Positions 37,301-50,519 of a stretch of 64,000 nt of DNA are shown here, piece by piece. The stretch is from Pegea sp. RAD2-039 (taxonomy: Eukaryota > Chordata > Thaliacea > Salpida > Salpidae): the NCBI GenBank assembly GCA_034620365.1, contig JAQGEQ010000270.1, positions 434,001 through 498,000 of the forward strand, given 5' to 3'. The number at the start of each line of letters is the position of its first letter. Position 1 is the first letter of the stretch. Below the pieces are notes generated by a model, which was not told the origin of the DNA, ran no database searches, and saw only the letters and a program-made list of their open reading frames with translations. The position numbers were made by a program, and so were the translations under genes.

Positions 37301-39590
37301 CTTAAAATAAAACAATAAATATCACTTTAAATTGACTCATAGATTGATAGTTATGATTAACATTTTATAACCAGTGAAATTATCATAAAGAGCTTATAAT
37401 TTTCTTACAGCACAAAAATACCATCAAACAACTTTTGCAACATTCATCTGGTATTGTAGACATTAATAAAAGTTACAAGTTGAAAAAGTTATGTTTTACT
37501 GGCTCCAATGAACTTTTGAACACTAACAATGGGAAACTAGTAAACTCAGTCAACTTGATTAAGTGTAAAGATTTAGATTTAGAGCCTGGTAAGTAAAGTA
37601 ATTTTTAAGCACATGTTTAGTAATTTAGTAATTTTTAAGGCTTATGATTTAGCATTACTAAATGATTTTGGGTAAGCGTTTTTCTCATAGCTTCTTCAAA
37701 ACTCAGATCTATCTACTTATGTAAGAGTATGTTTAAGTTCCATTCTATCTTTTAAAGTCTGCAGTCGTAGTTCATAAAGTGTGTGATTTGTGTCTGTGGT
37801 TGACTTGATTGGTTAATTCGAAGTATGATTTTTGTCAGGAGTTCATTTTAATTACTCAAACTATGCATACCAACTACTTGGGCTTGTGTATGAAAAACGT
37901 ACAGGACGAAGTTTTGTGGAAGACTTGCGAGACGAATTGGCTAAAATGGGTTTATATGATACTGATTTCAACTACAGAGAATATTTAGCGTTAGATAGAG
38001 CAAGGTAAAGTATAAGGAATTTATAATTTAATGTTAAATAAAGCAGGATAATAAACTTGATATTTACTTTTGTAATTCAGTTCGATTTATACATGTTTCT
38101 TATCGCTGATGGTTATTAATTAAGCTAACTATTGTCTTACATAGAAAATTCAAATTTATAAGCCCAAATCACCAGTATAATCATTCTCACTTGTAACAAG
38201 TTTTTCAAGTGAACAAAACTTTCACTTGATGACCAAGGCTTTTTAGAAGTTGACAATAGAGTGTATCTTACTTAAAGATGCGCATCAAGTATAACATAAA
38301 ATTGTTGAACAGTTTAAAAATAAAATATATTTTCTAGTTTTTAAATCATACATATTTGATAACTTCTAACTGTGAACATTGAATAAACAGAGGGTGCCAA
38401 TACCACTGGCAAATATCTGATATAAACAAGTCTGCTTATGAAGATATTACATGGTTCGAAGCAGCTTATGGACTCGTTTCAACAACTTCAGACCTGGTTA
38501 AATATGGAAACATCGTGGCAAACTGCTTACTGGTATTTTTTTAATTATTTGGTTAAAGGATTTACTTTTAATTTATTTTTAATAGCTTATTATGATATTT
38601 TTAGGAATAAAAAACAAATGGTTTTTAGAGGCAAAGTCTGATACTTATTTTATGATACTTATTAGCTTTTGGAAAATTTATTGATTCAAACCGCACTTAT
38701 ATCATAATAGTTTTGACTGGTTTAATTCAATTCAGGAAATTTATTAAATAAATTTGTATAAAATGTTTACAAATATACCTATATAAACTGTTTAAGTATC
38801 TAATAAACAACCACTAATATTAAGCTGATAATAGTTTCATTTTACAAATAATTTGTTTATTATATGCATTTATATTTGTCCAGAATGAACGCGACCATGC
38901 GACGTTTCCCTTAAAAAAGTCCAATGTAAGTTTTTACTTCTTTAAATTCTGTTTTATTTTTGTTGTTAATTTATCTTTCTAAGATGGAAATAATGATGAC
39001 GACTGAACCTCCAACATTGCAACGCACAAACGCTCAGCAGTATGACTTAAATTCTATTTCAAGAAGGCGTCTTGGTTGGGAGTATAATTTTCGCTATGAG
39101 GTGGTTTACTTTACAGCAACTTTTATAAAATTCTTTAAGATACTTTTTGACAATCATATGATTTTAAAAAGTAGTAGCCGTTTATATGATTTAATAAATA
39201 CTTTTACTTACTTAGTTACAGTAAAGTTAATTTTCTAGGAATCTTTGTTAAATCAAAACTAATTACTGTTGTTATGTATTACAGGATCGTAATAATAATA
39301 AATATAACGAAAACATGTATTTGCACGGTGGAGCAACTTTAAAGAATTTGTCTATGGTGTCTCTCTACATCAATGGTAATGATCCTTACTCAAATGGCCC
39401 TCCTTCATCAGTTGAAACTTTACAAGAAAATCCTTTGGTTTATCCATTAGGAGAGCAATCAATAGAGGGTGGGGATTTAGTGGTTGGTTCATTAATAACT
39501 GATAGATCATTGGACGTTAATGTAGAAGACTTATTAGTTCAAGTGATGAACCTTGTTCTTTGTGCATACAAGGGGTTTTATAAGAATTAG
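34355..39590 (+). CDS. LACTB-like serine beta-lactamase family protein, array gene E
   Basis: Exons 34355-34663, 34929-35109, 35812-36095, 37411-37588, 37839-38004, 38391-38532, 38884-38925, 38984-39100 and 39285-39590; product 574 residues. Motifs: VSVAVSINGRLLL, GEIGSITKTLTALM (SxxK), YSNYAYQLLGLVYEKRTG (YxN), ITWFEAAYGLVSTTSDLVKYGN, YLHGGATLKN (HxG). The exon 3 linker is the KRRRILENRR type, preceded by the longest GAA (poly-Glu) run of the array (from 35923). The start is set at MSKLLRY, aligned with sister starts; an upstream in-frame ATG at 34328 would add nine residues. Exon 1 has two acidic patches (GDDGDDD and ESDE). The exon 8 donor is GTGGTT, a weak but valid GT site. Intron 3 (36096-37410) is long and empty. 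Confidence 0.9.
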
Positions 39591-40369
39591 TATATACTAA
39601 AATTACCTTGAATAACTTATTGATGTACATTGTGTGTCGTAATTTTATTTCGTTTTATTAAAAAACAAATTATATTACAGAGAATTCAACAAATGAAATA
39701 CCTAAGATTACAGTATAAGTTTCTCTTCTGAAAATGCTTACAACACTAACAATTTGAGAAAATAATAATAATCTAAACTTCAAAGAACTTTAGTTTTTAT
39801 TTAATTATAGTCGTTTTTATAAGCATCTAAACAAAAGCCTAGAACTTTAGAAGAAAGTGATATACAGTTGAAACAAACTATTTGCTGGCTGTTAATATGT
39901 TCATGATTATTTTGGTACTGACGTAATTTTTCAGCTTTTTAAAGCTTTTCGGTTGTTCTTCAAATGTTTTATTTCAAATTTCACATATTCAGAAAAACTT
40001 TTAAAGTGCTTTTAACATGCAAATAATCCTTACTTAATACAAACAACTACTAATCCTTTAAATTATGGGTACCTACTGGTAAATACAGAACTTGTTATTA
40101 ATTGTCAATAGTTCTAAAATCTCACTTTTATCGAGGAATTTGACTTGAGTTACTTTCATTACTGTAATGACTCGTTATATCGAGCTTTATTCAACTTATT
40201 AGTAGGGCGACTAACAATCATGATAAGTATACTAATAATACGCGTTACCTACAACACAGTTTATTGCAGAATGATAACGGTCTATTACGAGAATGACAAA
40301 AAAATAACAAATTTACGTCAGCAGCAAAATACTTAAATAATATACTACATTCTCATCAACCAAATAACT
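39591..40369. other. Intergenic, downstream of gene E
   Basis: AT-rich DNA with no recognised gene. A 63-codon open frame at 40145-40336 has no homology or codon bias to support it. Confidence 0.45.
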
Positions 40370-40970
40370 GCCCCGAGCAGTAAAGATCGCACGTTGTCTA
40401 ATTATTACCATCAATAACAATTAGTCCCAACTGTAGCACTTTGGAGATACTTCTTTAAATGATCTGGTGGACCGCCGAGTTTCTACGCCGCCGTTTCTCG
40501 TTGGCTGATGTTATCCACTTCTTGTACTTGAACCATCAAAGCTCGTAGTCATTTTCCCATTGTAAACTAGAATCGTCCCTCTCTTCATCTTTTTCCTCTG
40601 TAGTCATGATGTTGTCATGGGATTCTCCCTCATTGGTGAAACCCAACAAGACTATTCTCTTCATTACATCGTCCTGAATGAACGCCAAAGTCCTATTCAA
40701 CAGCATTTGGGTATCCGGCTAGATTCCTCAAAGAAATGTTGGATTCCCTGTCATCCGGATAGCGGTCTCGCGCGTACATCGGACTAGCCTCCAGTAGTTC
40801 AACCTTCTTTACACTATCATCCTCTTATTTATTAGCTAGAATAAAGACAGGAGCTTTTAACATCTCTTCTTCTGGAGTGATTGTATGAATCCTTGTTCTA
40901 GCTTTGTCAAATCTATCTCTATCACAACTATCAACAACGAAGATTAAATATGTTAATAGTTCCAAGCCTT
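40370..40970 (-). pseudogene. Degenerate ARF-like GTPase fragment and adjoining GC-richer relic
   Basis: On the minus strand, 40968-40825 reads LIFVVDSCDRDRFDKAR, then EEEMLKAPVFILANK followed by a stop. VVDSxDRxR and the P-hydrophobic-ANK segment before the G4 NKxD box are hallmarks of ARF/ARL GTPases. No P-loop or G3 exon is visible nearby. Further along the strand another broken frame reads MLLNRTLAFIQDDVMKRIVL and SSLQWENDYEL, which I do not recognise. The whole stretch has higher GC than its surroundings and several stops and frameshifts. It could be a decayed retrocopy, a gene fragment or part of a transposon; certainty is modest. Confidence 0.45.
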
Positions 40971-42377
40971 TAAAATAAACCTCTAATTGTCAACATCAAG
41001 TTTCTACAATGAAATCTATAATTGAATGAATGAAAAAATCTGTTTCATAAGCTATAAAAGTCCCTGCGCTTACTGTTGCAAAAAGTACTCCCATTACCTA
41101 AAGTTATAAGAAATAGTTAAGAGCAAACTATAGTAATAATGTATTTAGTTAGAAACCTCATTTGAAGCTGATATTTGGCAGCTTTAGTAATTTTAATTAG
41201 ACTTTCATTTTATAAAGTTTATTTTTATCGTCAAAAGCATAATCTTTATTTGATTTAAGAAATAAAAGTAAGTAATATTGATACCGACTACTTGAAAATA
41301 TTAACGTATTTTTCTAAGGAAAATGATAGACTTGAAAGAGTTATACTAGTGGAGACAGAACTTTAAAATTTGAATGTAGTAATTTAGACTTTATACATTT
41401 AATTTGAAGTCTTCTAATGGTAAACTTTATGATCCGTTTCTAATAGATCTTGATATGGGCAAGCTAATGAAAAAAAAAATTTAAACATTTGTTTGTATTT
41501 TTAGAATTTTTTTTATCTGATGATACGATACAACATAAAAATATTGAAAAGTTAAAGAAGATTTTCTTTTTGGTAAGTTTTGAAACATATTAGAAAAGTA
41601 TTTGCACAAGAAGCAAATTGTTTTTCTAAAAATAGTCTATTTTCAAAATTAGATATTACTAGCATCAGTTTATATCTTGCCACGCCAATAGAACAATATT
41701 AAACGATTAAAGTAAAAAACTTAGTTTGCTTGATATCTGATAAAATTTTCAAAATATATTTTGAAATCAAAAACTTATTTTTTTATATTTTTTCGTAAAA
41801 CGTGAATGGTTGCTTAAACTTTAAATAAAACCTTTTAAATCAAGAAACCAAAAGAAAAGTTGTCTAATATAAAAGTTAAATTTGGTTTCAAATAGCAAAA
41901 GGCTCGACTACTTTTTAAAGATACCTTTAACTGTACTCAAGTTAAAATAGACTAATGATAATTTTAAAAAGTTAGTTTCGCCTCATAAAGAGATCATGAA
42001 AATGAATAAATAGAACTTTGAAAACATTCAACAAATTTTTAAATCAAAAACTTTTTGTCAATATGCAGAGGACTTTAAGTTTTCACTATTTATAAGTATT
42101 ACTTTATTCTTTTAGTCCAACCATATTTACTTACATATGTACTTACAAGCATAAAGCAAATTTTTCATCAAGTTCCTCTAAATAAAGTTAAGATACTTTT
42201 TAAATTAAATTGTAAATGTGGGATTTAAAAAAAAACTCATAATTTTAACCAGCCAGTTATTAGACTAAAAAATGATTATTTATAGATCTACGTTTTTATT
42301 GTTTAACTTGAAACTTAACAACTTTGTTATTACCATAAGCTTTATTTTTCAAACAATTTTTAATTTAAAAACAATTA
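40971..42377. other. Intergenic, upstream of gene F
   Basis: AT-rich sequence without recognisable genes or repeats. Confidence 0.5.
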
Positions 42378-42385
42378 TGACGTCA
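42378..42385 (+). promoter_or_regulatory. CRE palindrome TGACGTCA upstream of gene F
   Basis: Perfect palindrome ending 132 bases before the gene F start codon, in the context TTATGACGTCAAAA. Confidence 0.65.
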
Positions 42386-42516
42386 AAATATGACCAGCTC
42401 AAATCATTTTTTAATTTCAAAATATTCGTACAACTATGTGATAAAGTTAAACGGTTATTATGTTTGTTTAAGTATAATTTAAGCTGATTTATTTTACTAA
42501 AGTTTTATCAACAGAC

Positions 42517-45500
42517 ATGAGCAAGTCCTTACTACACCAACTAAATAAGCTACTGAGACCTTGTCTTATTAACCTTGTTGGTATACATAAGCTTCGAGAT
42601 AACCATAATGATTTTAAGTGCAAAATATTAGTGGATGAAAGCTCTAGTAGCAATAATCAAGTGACTGAAATACAAAATGAAAATCCGTTATCCCATAAGC
42701 GAAGGTGGATACAGCATTACGACAAAATCTATGATAATCTTTCTTCCATTGACACCACAAATTATGATGGAATTTTTGAATTTGACGAAAATTTCACACT
42801 TGTAATAAATCTAAATATTTTAACTTTGCATATAACTAGTTATTCTAATAACAGCAAACAAAATATTTCTCGTTTATAAGTCTAATAAACAGAAAATAGA
42901 ATCTTAAATTATAGAACATCTATATTATTTCCAACTTTACAGAGCCAAGATTTTCAACGAAAACTTTTGACACTGCTAAATGAAGAACTCAAAATATATG
43001 AAAGTGATCTTGATTATAGCTCCGACTTGTCAAGTAGTTCGAGAGATTGTTCGGATGAATCCTCAAGCCACCCAGAAGATTGTTCAGAATATCCAAATGA
43101 ATCTTTAAACAGCTGGAAAGATTTCCCAAATATTTTGAAGAGAGCACCTTCTGTTAACGGAGCTTATTTATCTTTTGCTGTGTCAATCAACGGCAAAATG
43201 ATCCTTAAAAAAGGTAACACTAAAAAGTATTTCATCTCAATAATTAGTGATTTCATATTATACTCGTTTATTAACATGACATGAAATTCCATTTGTAATA
43301 TTATCTATACTAACTCAAATCTCACAAAAAGAACAAACCTTCAATAAAAGTTTTTTAATTCAACTTAACATTCTGACCTTAAACTTCTGGAACAAAAACA
43401 GTACGAGAGAACTTATAGAAATAACTTGTATTTGGTGGTTAAAAGTGCTTCTAAGTTACTGAACTGCGGATAATATTACTTATACCGTGACGATAACATA
43501 TAAAATACAAAAACTCATTTTTAATAATTTCATGTACACTAGAAGAAGCGTATAATTTCATTAATCATCAGAATAAATTTTTAGTAGATATATAGTAGGA
43601 AAGACAACATCTTAGCTTGCAAGATTTTATAATAAGTTTTTAAGCTTATAATAACTTATAAGTTTTTCTCACTTTAGCTTATAGATACCAAGATAGAGAG
43701 AACTTAGTACCTGCAAAAGAAGATATGGTTGGTGAAATAGGAAGTATTACTAAAACTTTAACAGCTTTGATGATTATGAAACTTATTGAAGAAGAAGAAG
43801 AAGCGCTAAGTGAAAGTGAGCCTCCTGGTAAAAGAAGACGTATCCTTGAAAATAGAAGAGTACCAAAGATAACATTAGACTCTTATGTGGAAGATATATT
43901 AACTCCTGATGTTTGGCCAGAACATTTTGTAAGAGGAGAGACAGATGGAAAAAGAGTAAAAAAGTTTATCTTTAGTTTTTCAACTTCGCTGAATTTGTTT
44001 AACACAGTTATAAAATTAGTATCATAAAATTATTATTATTATAATTAGTATTATAAACTAAATAAATATTTAAGAAAAATTGATGAGATGAAGAAAAATT
44101 CAATACTTTTAACTAATCATCATTTACGTGAAAGCGTTTATGAATATCAAAAATAACTATTTAAGAAGCTTATAAGTATAACCAATAAATAATAATACTA
44201 GATAACAAGGTTAGTAGATAAACATAGATAACGTATGAATAAAATAATTTATTAAGTTATTACATAAAATGTATTTATACAACATACATTAATTTAAATT
44301 TCTTAGTATACGAATTACTTACTGCTAATTATCAAAACTTTAGTCTTGAAGATAATTCTACAGTCTTATAACTGTTTTGGCTTTTTGCATAAATAATATT
44401 TATATTTTAGTTAATATGATTACTTTAATAATCATTACAGTAATTAGACAAATTATTATATGCAGCCCTTTTTCTTTCCACTATCTTTACTTATTTTGTA
44501 TCTTATTGCTTTCATACCTTTATTACAACTTGCATAAATATGCTTTTGTAATAGTTTTACTTTCTCTTCATACTATTTCAGTTAAACTGTTGTGCTTGAC
44601 ACCCCTCTATGTTTCCTAAAAGTTTAGTACTTGCAGCTACACATTTGCAGCGCTAAATAAATTAATATTTAACCAATAAATCAGCTAAGTTAGTATTCTT
44701 TAAAGTGAATATTCTCTTGAGCTTGCTATTTATAACATCAATTTTTTTTGTAGCACAAAGTAACTATTAAACAACTTTTGCAACACACTGCTGGCTTAAA
44801 ATCTAATAAAATTGATACAAATAATGAAGATGAAGATGAAACTATGTTCGATAGTATAATTAATGATAACCAAGGAAATTTGATAAACTCAGTTAGACAA
44901 ATTCAAGTTAAAGACCTTGCTTCAAAGCCAGGTGTATTTCTTCAATTGTTTTTCTTTATTTATTTCAATAAACGTGAAGAAGGGTGCCTGAAGAGAGCAC
45001 TTCCCTCTAACACACATTATCACCAATATCTATTAAGTAAGAATTATAGAAAGCAAAAGATACAACACATGGTATTTCAGTAGTCCTCAAAATATTTAAC
45101 AGTGAACGATTACATAGAATGTTAATAATATAAGAAAGGGGAAAAATCTGTTAGTCTCCTATTGCCTACAAACAGCAGTAAATTATCAACTTTTATAATT
45201 GGGTGTTTGATCATATGCTCATCCATCAGTAAAATAAGATCTATTTTAAAACATAGTAAATAGTCTAAAGTTTTGACCTGTGCAACCTCATTGTCCACCA
45301 GGAATGACTAAATGATTTCATGTTGAAACTCTTCTTTTGAATTTTTAAAGGTTTACTGCTTACTGTAGGTACTAGCATCTAAAAGTAAAACTAGTTTATC
45401 TAACTATTAAGTTAATTTCAATTTTATTTGTCTTATATTTAAAATACCTTTTTAAAAAGGAGAATATTTTATCTACTCAAATTATGGGTACCAACTACTT

Positions 45501-47798
45501 GCACTTGTGTATGAAAAACGTACAGGACGAAGTTTTGTGGAAGACTTGCGAGACGAGTTGGCTAAAATGGGTTTATATGATACTGATTTCAACTACAGAG
45601 AATATTTAGCGTTAGATAGAGCAAGGTAAAGTGATTAAATTATATGCAAATTTATCAAGTAAAATGCTTCCTTAATAATGACAAGTTACCAAAAGTTCTT
45701 AATGATCTATTTCAAAAAGATCGGGATAACAAAGATTAGTCTGAAAAACCAACTATAACCTTTCGTTTGATTATTTGTAATTCTTGTGTTATAACTATAA
45801 TTTCTGATATTCAAACTCAAAACTTTATCAAAATTATCTTTTCTGATAAGACGGTTAGACTGAAGTATTCAGATTTTTTAAACAGTGAAAGCTTCTTTAG
45901 AAAATTAAACAGTTTTTTTTTAGAATTTTAATTTTAAGCTGAATTAGGTACTTAACAAAGTTGAACACATTTAATTTTTATGACTTTGTCACAACCTAAA
46001 GCTATTAAAATAATTTTCTCTAATTGTTACTTTTAAAGGGGTTTTATTAGAGAAAATTCAGGAATACTAAAAGTATATTTTGTGGACATGAGCTGGCACG
46101 AAGCAGATTATGGACTCGTATCAACAGTCTCTGATGTTGTAAAATATGGAAACATTTTTGCAAGCTGCTTATTAGTAATAATTGTTTTTTCTTACTTTTA
46201 TACCTTTTTATTTAATTAATGCTTTGTGTAAGCTTAATAGCAATTCATCCGTTTTTAAAACAGTTCTGCTTTTATTTATGTATGTTGTAACTTCTTTCAA
46301 TTCTATTTACAATTTGTTTATAGTTTACAAGATAGCTTTTCATCATGTACAATCAAATAGTAAATATTTTAACTTATAATTTGGATATAATAACTAAAAC
46401 CATGGCAGATAGTTTATTTAACCTTTATATGATATTTTTCTAGAATAAATCAAATTTGCATACCAGCCCACTCAGCACCAATCAAGTAATTTTAATATTA
46501 TTTCAAATTGTTTTAAGTAAAATTGAATCTTTGTTAGGCCACTGAAATGTGGATGAAACATCATCATGTAGTTAGTGAAGCTGATAGAACTTGGAGTAGA
46601 TGGATGAAAGAATATTATCAAGGACTTGGCTGGCAGGTTAAATATGTGGCCCCGCTAGATTTAAAAGTATGACTTTTTTATTCTTTTCTAATAATTATCG
46701 TGTTTTTTGTAATTTTAGTTGATATATAAAAATATCTTTGATTTTATTCATTAAAGTGTTTTTTTTCTAGCACTGTTGTAATAACTTTTAATAAAAATAC
46801 TATTGAATGCAAATCAATTGACATTTGCAGTATGTAAGTTTTGGTTAAAGTAATAACATCTTTGCTTATAAACACATTCAACAAACAAAACCTACTTTTG
46901 GTTGATAAAAAGCTGTTCCTAAATTATTCATTCCGAAAATAGAGTTTACTGTCAACAGTTGATAATTCTTATGACTGGCATTTTGTAGCAGATTTTGGTA
47001 AAACCAATCACCATAAATTAACTATATTTTCTTATAAGACTCTAGAATTAAAAAACTTCTTTAGCTTTATATGATTTTACATAGGCTGTTACAAACTTTC
47101 AAGAAGTTGACATCAATTTAATTAACTTTTTAAAAGTCACATAGTTTGTACAACCACTGATACAGACACAACCACAGATATATTGCAACAACCTAAAATT
47201 GATAATAACTTTGATTTAATCCTCTATAAGGTAACTTGTTTGATCATCTTAACACATTTGAAAGTCGTTTAGTTTGTGTTCAATCAAAAGAGTAGTAAAA
47301 GATAACAAATTACATTTCTTTGGTATCCTTTAGTTAACAAATTTAAGCATTTTATCTAATTCTAAAGAACCTTATATTGTTTTTGAGTTTTAAATAAAAA
47401 TTTTCTTAAAATGTTAACTTTAAATCAAAACTGTTATGATAATTTTTTCATCTTTTGCATACAACTTTCTTAAGTTATTTGAAGATTATTTTATACACTA
47501 GTCTACCATCGAAGGTGCATTCATACTTGAATTTCTGGTTGAGATATTTGAACATGGCGGGTCTACAGAACAAAATGAGTCCCAGCTTTGTATCTTCAAG
47601 GAGTCAGGCTGTAAGACACAAAGTCATAAGGTCTTGCAAAAAATGCCTTTAATGTATCCGTTGGGTGAAGATTTTGAAAGCGAACAAGATATTGTAGTTG
47701 GTGGAATAATTATAGAACGACTTGAAAACCAAGCAGCAGATGATTTATTGTCAAAAATAATGAATCTTGTTCGATATGAATATTTACGTGACACTTAA
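42517..47798 (+). CDS. LACTB-like serine beta-lactamase family protein, array gene F
   Basis: Exons 42517-42801, 42943-43213, 43678-43955, 44754-44931, 45460-45625, 46039-46174, 46444-46485, 46538-46666 and 47502-47798; product 593 residues. Motifs: LSFAVSINGKMIL, GEIGSITKTLTALM (SxxK), YSNYGYQLLALVYEKRTG (YxN), MSWHEADYGLVSTVSDVVKYGN, FEHGGSTEQN (HxG). Exon 2 is about 90-140 bases longer than in most sisters because of a Ser/Asp/Glu-rich, Cys-containing insert (SSDLSSSSRDCSDESSS). The exon 3 linker is the KRRRILENRR type. Gene G is its nearest relative: exon 1, introns 2, 6, 7 and 8, exon 7 and the 3' UTR are almost identical, while exons 4, 8 and part of 9 are not. Intron 4 carries a LINE 3' fragment. 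Confidence 0.9.
44950..45160 (-). mobile_element. LINE 3'-end fragment in gene F intron 4
   Basis: On the minus strand it matches the LINE 3' UTR at about 16380-16600: TATATTATTAACATTC, CATGTGTTGTATCTTTTGCT, GATAATGTGTGTTAG, a GTGCTCT motif, and the CGTTTATTGAAATAAATAAA tail. It begins about 20 bases inside the intron. Confidence 0.75.
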
Positions 47799-47854
47799 AA
47801 ACTATATTTTTAATGTTTTGATTTGCTACTCGCCCAGTATGTGCTGTGTTTGCC

Positions 47855-47860
47855 AATAAA
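47855..47860 (+). other. Poly(A) signal of array gene F
   Basis: AATAAA about 56 bases past the gene F stop, in a 3' UTR shared with gene G (GTGTTTGCCAATAAAA). Confidence 0.65.
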
Positions 47861-50519
47861 AATATTGGAGAAACTTTTTCAATCATACAACAGCAAAACA
47901 ATTAAAAATGTCAAATACATTGACATTGATTGGTTTTTCCTAAAAATATTTTTTATTTGTAATTTATTCAATAGAAGAATTTCTTGCAAATTCTGTAGTT
48001 CTTTTTTGCAGCTATTGAAATAATAAACCTCCATATCAGCATCGCTAGCATTGCTACAAATAGATCACAGCTAAAAAGTTATATCATCACTAGTGAGCTC
48101 TAGCCAAGATTATAGAAGATAAAAACAAGTTCCAGCATTTTTTCACTTAATTATTGCTAGTCGGTAATCTTCTTCAATTAAAATCGATGAAAGAAGAAAA
48201 AGATAGTAGAGATCGCTAAAGACTTTTAAGGCTTCAAAATCACTTACGACAGAGAATTTATACAAATATCTCGAACTTTCTCTCAATAATGGGAAAGAAT
48301 AAGGAAGTGCAGAAAAAATCTAAAGATAATGTTGGGGTACCTAACAAAAAACGTTCTAAAGCCTCAACAATCACTTGCAATGTTAAATTTTAATGTAACA
48401 ATTGAAGATCGTTTACCAGATTGGATTGAAATTGAGATCCAACTGCCAACTCAACTACCTAGGATTTAAAGTTCAAAAGAAGGGCTAGTCTTACAAAACT
48501 TGAGAAAAGTCATTAGTGAAGTGCAGAGCGAGCAGTTTCTTAGAATTAATAACATGAAGGAAGAGAAGAAGCCTACATCTTTTCACTCTGCAAGTCACTG
48601 AACTGAAAACGAATTTAAAAGAATGAATCTGTCGACGGTTTCATTCTTGTAAAACACTCCAAACTGAGTAGATGAGTCACTGACCCGACTTTCTTCGTCT
48701 ATTTGGGTGAGAGCTTGCTGGGAGCACTTCAACAGCTTTAATATAAGAGAACTATCAAAAATGCTAGATGAAAAAGATAGAAAATTTCCCTGTTGACAAA
48801 CACAAGTCACGTGATTGCATTCTGCAAGTTTTATTGACGGGCAAAAAACTAAAGTCACAACAATGTGGTCACAACAATGTCCAATAAAATTAGGGAGCTT
48901 AGGTACAAGGTAACCACAGGACCTTATATTTCGTTTGAAGGTTTATGGCTCACAAAAAAGAAGAAAGAAATCAATGGTTTTTAACTCGACAAAAGTAGCA
49001 CTAAACAGAGACTCAGTGCTAGCGAAATCCCAAAAACACCTCAGATGTGGCTGGCAAGACAACGAAAAGGTACAGAGAGAGTGCGATAAGAAACTTAGAC
49101 CTTATAATCGACGGAAAAGATATTTGAGCGCTTAAAATCTAGAGAGCTTTGACAAAAATGGGCATAAAATCTGGATTTCTGGAGTGCGTTAACTTGAAGT
49201 ACAACAAACATGTTTGCCCGCAGATGTGTAGACGTTTAATAAAAAAGGCTTACAACAATCCCTGAACCTCATTACAGAATTTTCTTTTAGAATCTTTGAA
49301 GACTATTATAAAATGTTCTTCGATTGAAATTAAGAATGTTGAGCAAAAAGTTTCCCTTTTTGGTGTACATGATAGAGACCAAATAGCGCCTGACGCTGTA
49401 GTAGAACTACTCAAAGTTTAAATTAAATTGTTTTAGAAAGGTTGTTAGAAAAATCTCATTTTTAAATTCCACTTCGAGTTGAAAAAATATAGATCATTGT
49501 TGACACTTTCAAAGCTGGCTTTATATACTTTATATCTTATACAAATGAAGGCATTTGCAAGCGGATTAAACTAAGTTATAAAAGAAATAGCAAAATGGTC
49601 GGTGGAAGCAAGTATAGGGGTTGACTGAACAGGAATTGAACAGCTTATTAAGTTTTGGGATATTACAGAATATAAGATCTAAAATATGTTTTATGAATGA
49701 CTTAATGAACACATTGAGTAAAGAAATTTGTGGCTGAAAAATTGAGGGTTGTTGTGAGAGTTATCTAGTATAAAAGAATAGCCTAATCAATTAGCAAATC
49801 TCCCAAAAACTAATATCACTTGGAATAATATTACTAATATATTGCAGATATCTTTGAAATATAGGAAGGCACTACAAGGAAGTTAGAAACATAATAGAAT
49901 TCTGCAAATGAGTAATAAAGTTAAAGAAGTCAACAAAAACAACTTCAAAGAAGTTTTTTGGAAGATGATAAATAATATAAGCTTGAATGAGTCTGTTGAA
50001 CTATTTATTTAATCATATTCAACAATTTTATTTGAGCGCACTGCATAGACAGTAGATAAACATTAGGAAGTAAAAGAAAGTAACAACCTTAGGAAAAAGT
50101 TTAACAAAAGTTTCAAATTCAGCATTAAAGCATTGTGCTTCTTATAAACTATTCTTATTAATTTACTTTAAAATTTCAGTCTGTTAAATTTGTTGTGTTA
50201 TTTCTGCATTAAACTAATCAAACTCTTTTAAAGTTATCTCTAATGCGCTAATCACAGCTGAAATTCTTTTTGTCTGTACTTCATTATTAGTAAAAAAGTT
50301 ACCATAAATTATCTTAACAATTAATGGTAATTAACAATGAAAACACTACTTTAAACTGTACAAAAAGATCCTAAAATAAAAGTTACTTGTATATAACTAC
50401 TAAAATGACATTTACGCACGCAGTAGAGTAATCTTCTGTCATGTCATACAGATATATTAGAAAACTGAAGCAATAGAAATATAGCATTCAAAAAATTTAT
50501 TGAAAATAAATATGATATT
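47861..50519. other. Long spacer between F and G with a GC-richer relic
   Basis: The part from about 48050 to 49420 is clearly less AT-rich than its surroundings and has many short open stretches on both strands, such as a plus-strand frame opening MGKNKEVQKKSKDNVGVPNK at 48289. None is long, and none matches a family that I recognise. It looks like a decayed mobile element or dead gene. The rest, to 50519, grades back to ordinary AT-rich spacer. Confidence 0.4.

Noticed and set aside
44377-44619. Hydrophobic 80-codon open frame in gene F intron 3
   Set aside because: AT-rich intronic frame; the low-complexity Ile/Leu/Tyr composition is expected by chance, and it has no counterpart in G.
46182-46379. 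Conserved small protein shared by 46182-46379 and 55554-55760
   Set aside because: Both lie inside intron 6 of genes F and G. They match only because the introns are recently duplicated, and the differences do not follow codon structure.
47710-47901. Minus-strand open frame over the end of gene F exon 9
   Set aside because: Antisense shadow of the coding exon.
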